A stretch of DNA of 5,835 bases from Methanomicrobiales archaeon. Lineage in GTDB: Archaea; Halobacteriota; Methanomicrobia; Methanomicrobiales; JACTUA01. Shown here piece by piece: positions 5,202-5,835 of this stretch (position 1 is the first letter of the stretch; each line of letters opens with the position of its first letter). Below the pieces are notes generated by a model. That model saw only the letters and a program-made list of their open reading frames with translations, did not search any database and had not been told where the DNA came from. The stretch is from contig JAJRCL010000108.1 of assembly GCA_028679035.1 (NCBI GenBank), positions 1 through 5,835 of the forward strand, in the 5' to 3' direction. Both the position numbers and the translations under genes were made by a program.

Positions 5202-5835
5202 ATGAAATGGTCGACTCTTTCATTTCTTCTCATAGCCGCAACCATTGCGCTCCTCTTTGCTGCAGGATGCGCCGGTTTTGGTAATGATAATTCGATACGC
5301 CCTCCCTGGGGACCGGCGAATAAGACCCCGACACCGGTGGTATCAGCCGCCCCGACATCGCCATCGGTAACCGTTGCGACCCCCTTCCCAACGCCGGTTT
5401 CAACTTCGGGAGGACTGCCCAACCCGACCTTCCGGAACCCCCCGGCCTCGGTGACCCAGGTAGCCGCGTTCACGAAGATCCTCGAAACAACCTACTACTT
5501 TGATTACAACAACACGGTCTTTTATTACGAGCTCACTACTCCGCCGATGATCATCGACTACACTGTGATCCCGGAAATGATCACGGAAGAAAAGGTCATC
5601 ACGAGTCAGTACGGTGCGAAAGAAACGAAGACCGTTACCGTGACACGTCCCAGCGAATATTCCTGGTTTGAAATTACTGTGCGCAACAAGGACAATGGCG
5701 AACAGATACTGTTCCAGGGGTTCGGCAAGAACTATAACAACTGGGTACCGGAGCAGCAGCTTACCTTACGAAACCCGGGGACCTACCAGTTTGAGATGAA
5801 AGGCGGCCATAACGTGCGTCTGGCCGTCACCATGA
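5202..5835 (+). CDS. Secreted lipoprotein with Thr/Pro-rich linker and unknown beta-rich domain (3' end outside window)
   Basis: The frame is open for 211 codons to the window edge. The N-terminus MKWSTLSFLLIAATIALLF is a short signal peptide leading to a lipobox, FAAGC, with the lipidated cysteine at residue 23. Residues about 33-82 form a linker rich in Thr, Pro, Ser and Val (TPTPVV, TPFPTPVSTS), suited to O-glycosylation and to spanning the cell wall layer. Sequons occur at N40 (NKT) and N103 (NNT). From about residue 90 the sequence alternates aromatic and charged residues like beta strands: TTYYFDYN, SWFEITVRNKDNGE, then NPGTYQFEMKGG and VRLAV. That final pattern often closes a beta sandwich, so the true end is probably near. 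I know similar Thr-Pro-linked lipoproteins from Methanomicrobiales but cannot assign a function. The ATG at 5202 is the only start that retains the signal peptide. It is divergent from manC. Confidence 0.83.
   Translation, partial: MKWSTLSFLLIAATIALLFAAGCAGFGNDNSIRPPWGPANKTPTPVVSAAPTSPSVTVATPFPTPVSTSGGLPNPTFRNPPASVTQVAAFTKILETTYYFDYNNTVFYYELTTPPMIIDYTVIPEMITEEKVITSQYGAKETKTVTVTRPSEYSWFEITVRNKDNGEQILFQGFGKNYNNWVPEQQLTLRNPGTYQFEMKGGHNVRLAVTM

Noticed and set aside
5075..5473. Minus-strand open frame of 132 codons between manC and the lipoprotein
   Set aside because: It is antisense to the signal peptide and linker of the lipoprotein gene and crosses both promoters; the Gly/Val/Thr-rich text mirrors the Thr/Pro linker codons.
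5833..5835. TGA at the window end as stop of the lipoprotein gene
   Set aside because: It is out of frame: the last complete codon is ATG at 5832-5834, so the gene continues beyond the window.
1..5835. CRISPR array, tRNA or rRNA gene, insertion sequence or defence island
   Set aside because: No spaced direct repeats, terminal inverted repeats, transposase or nuclease motifs, or tRNA-like segments were seen, and nearly all the sequence is filled by the six genes.

Overview
The window looks like chromosomal DNA of a mesophilic euryarchaeon, most likely a methanogen of the Methanomicrobiales type (Methanoregula, Methanosphaerula and relatives). The grounds are moderately high-GC coding DNA with AT-rich gene starts, archaeal TATA boxes about 26-30 bases ahead of the start codons, an AGGTGA ribosome site ahead of one gene, and a Thr/Pro-linker lipoprotein of a kind common in that order. 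The genus is an inference; no rRNA or other taxonomic marker is present.

There are six protein genes in three blocks. (1) Positions 1-1757, plus strand: the C-terminal end of a polytopic GT39/PMT-like membrane glycosyltransferase, then 6 bases later a 341-residue protein with a decayed dolichyl-phosphate-mannose-synthase-like domain fused to a GtrA membrane domain. (2) Positions 1784-5078, minus strand: manC (mannose-1-phosphate guanylyltransferase with a C-terminal cupin isomerase domain), then gmd (GDP-mannose 4,6-dehydratase), then an intact soluble family 2 glycosyltransferase of the dolichyl-phosphate mannose synthase type, whose start lies one base after the gmd stop. (3) Positions 5202-5835, plus strand: a secreted lipoprotein, cut off by the window end. 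Blocks 1 and 2 converge on a 26-base gap that holds a likely terminator. Blocks 2 and 3 diverge from a 123-base AT-rich gap that holds both promoters.

Read together this is a mannose-based surface glycosylation locus. ManC makes GDP-mannose. Gmd diverts part of it to GDP-4-keto-6-deoxymannose, the precursor of deoxyhexoses. The soluble GT2 would load mannose onto a dolichyl/polyprenyl phosphate. The GtrA protein would act in the membrane, and the GT39 enzyme would use the lipid-linked sugar on the outer face. The lipoprotein, with sequons and a Ser/Thr/Pro linker, is a conceivable substrate, but nothing here proves it.

The families are known. The least ordinary item is the GtrA fusion protein: it still aligns with the intact synthase encoded opposite it but has lost the main nucleotide-sugar-binding and catalytic motifs, which suggests a pseudoenzyme membrane partner. 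A second point is that the two divergent genes at about 5.1-5.2 kb appear to make leaderless or nearly leaderless mRNAs, while gmd has a strong ribosome site. I see no CRISPR array, RNA gene, insertion sequence or defence system.
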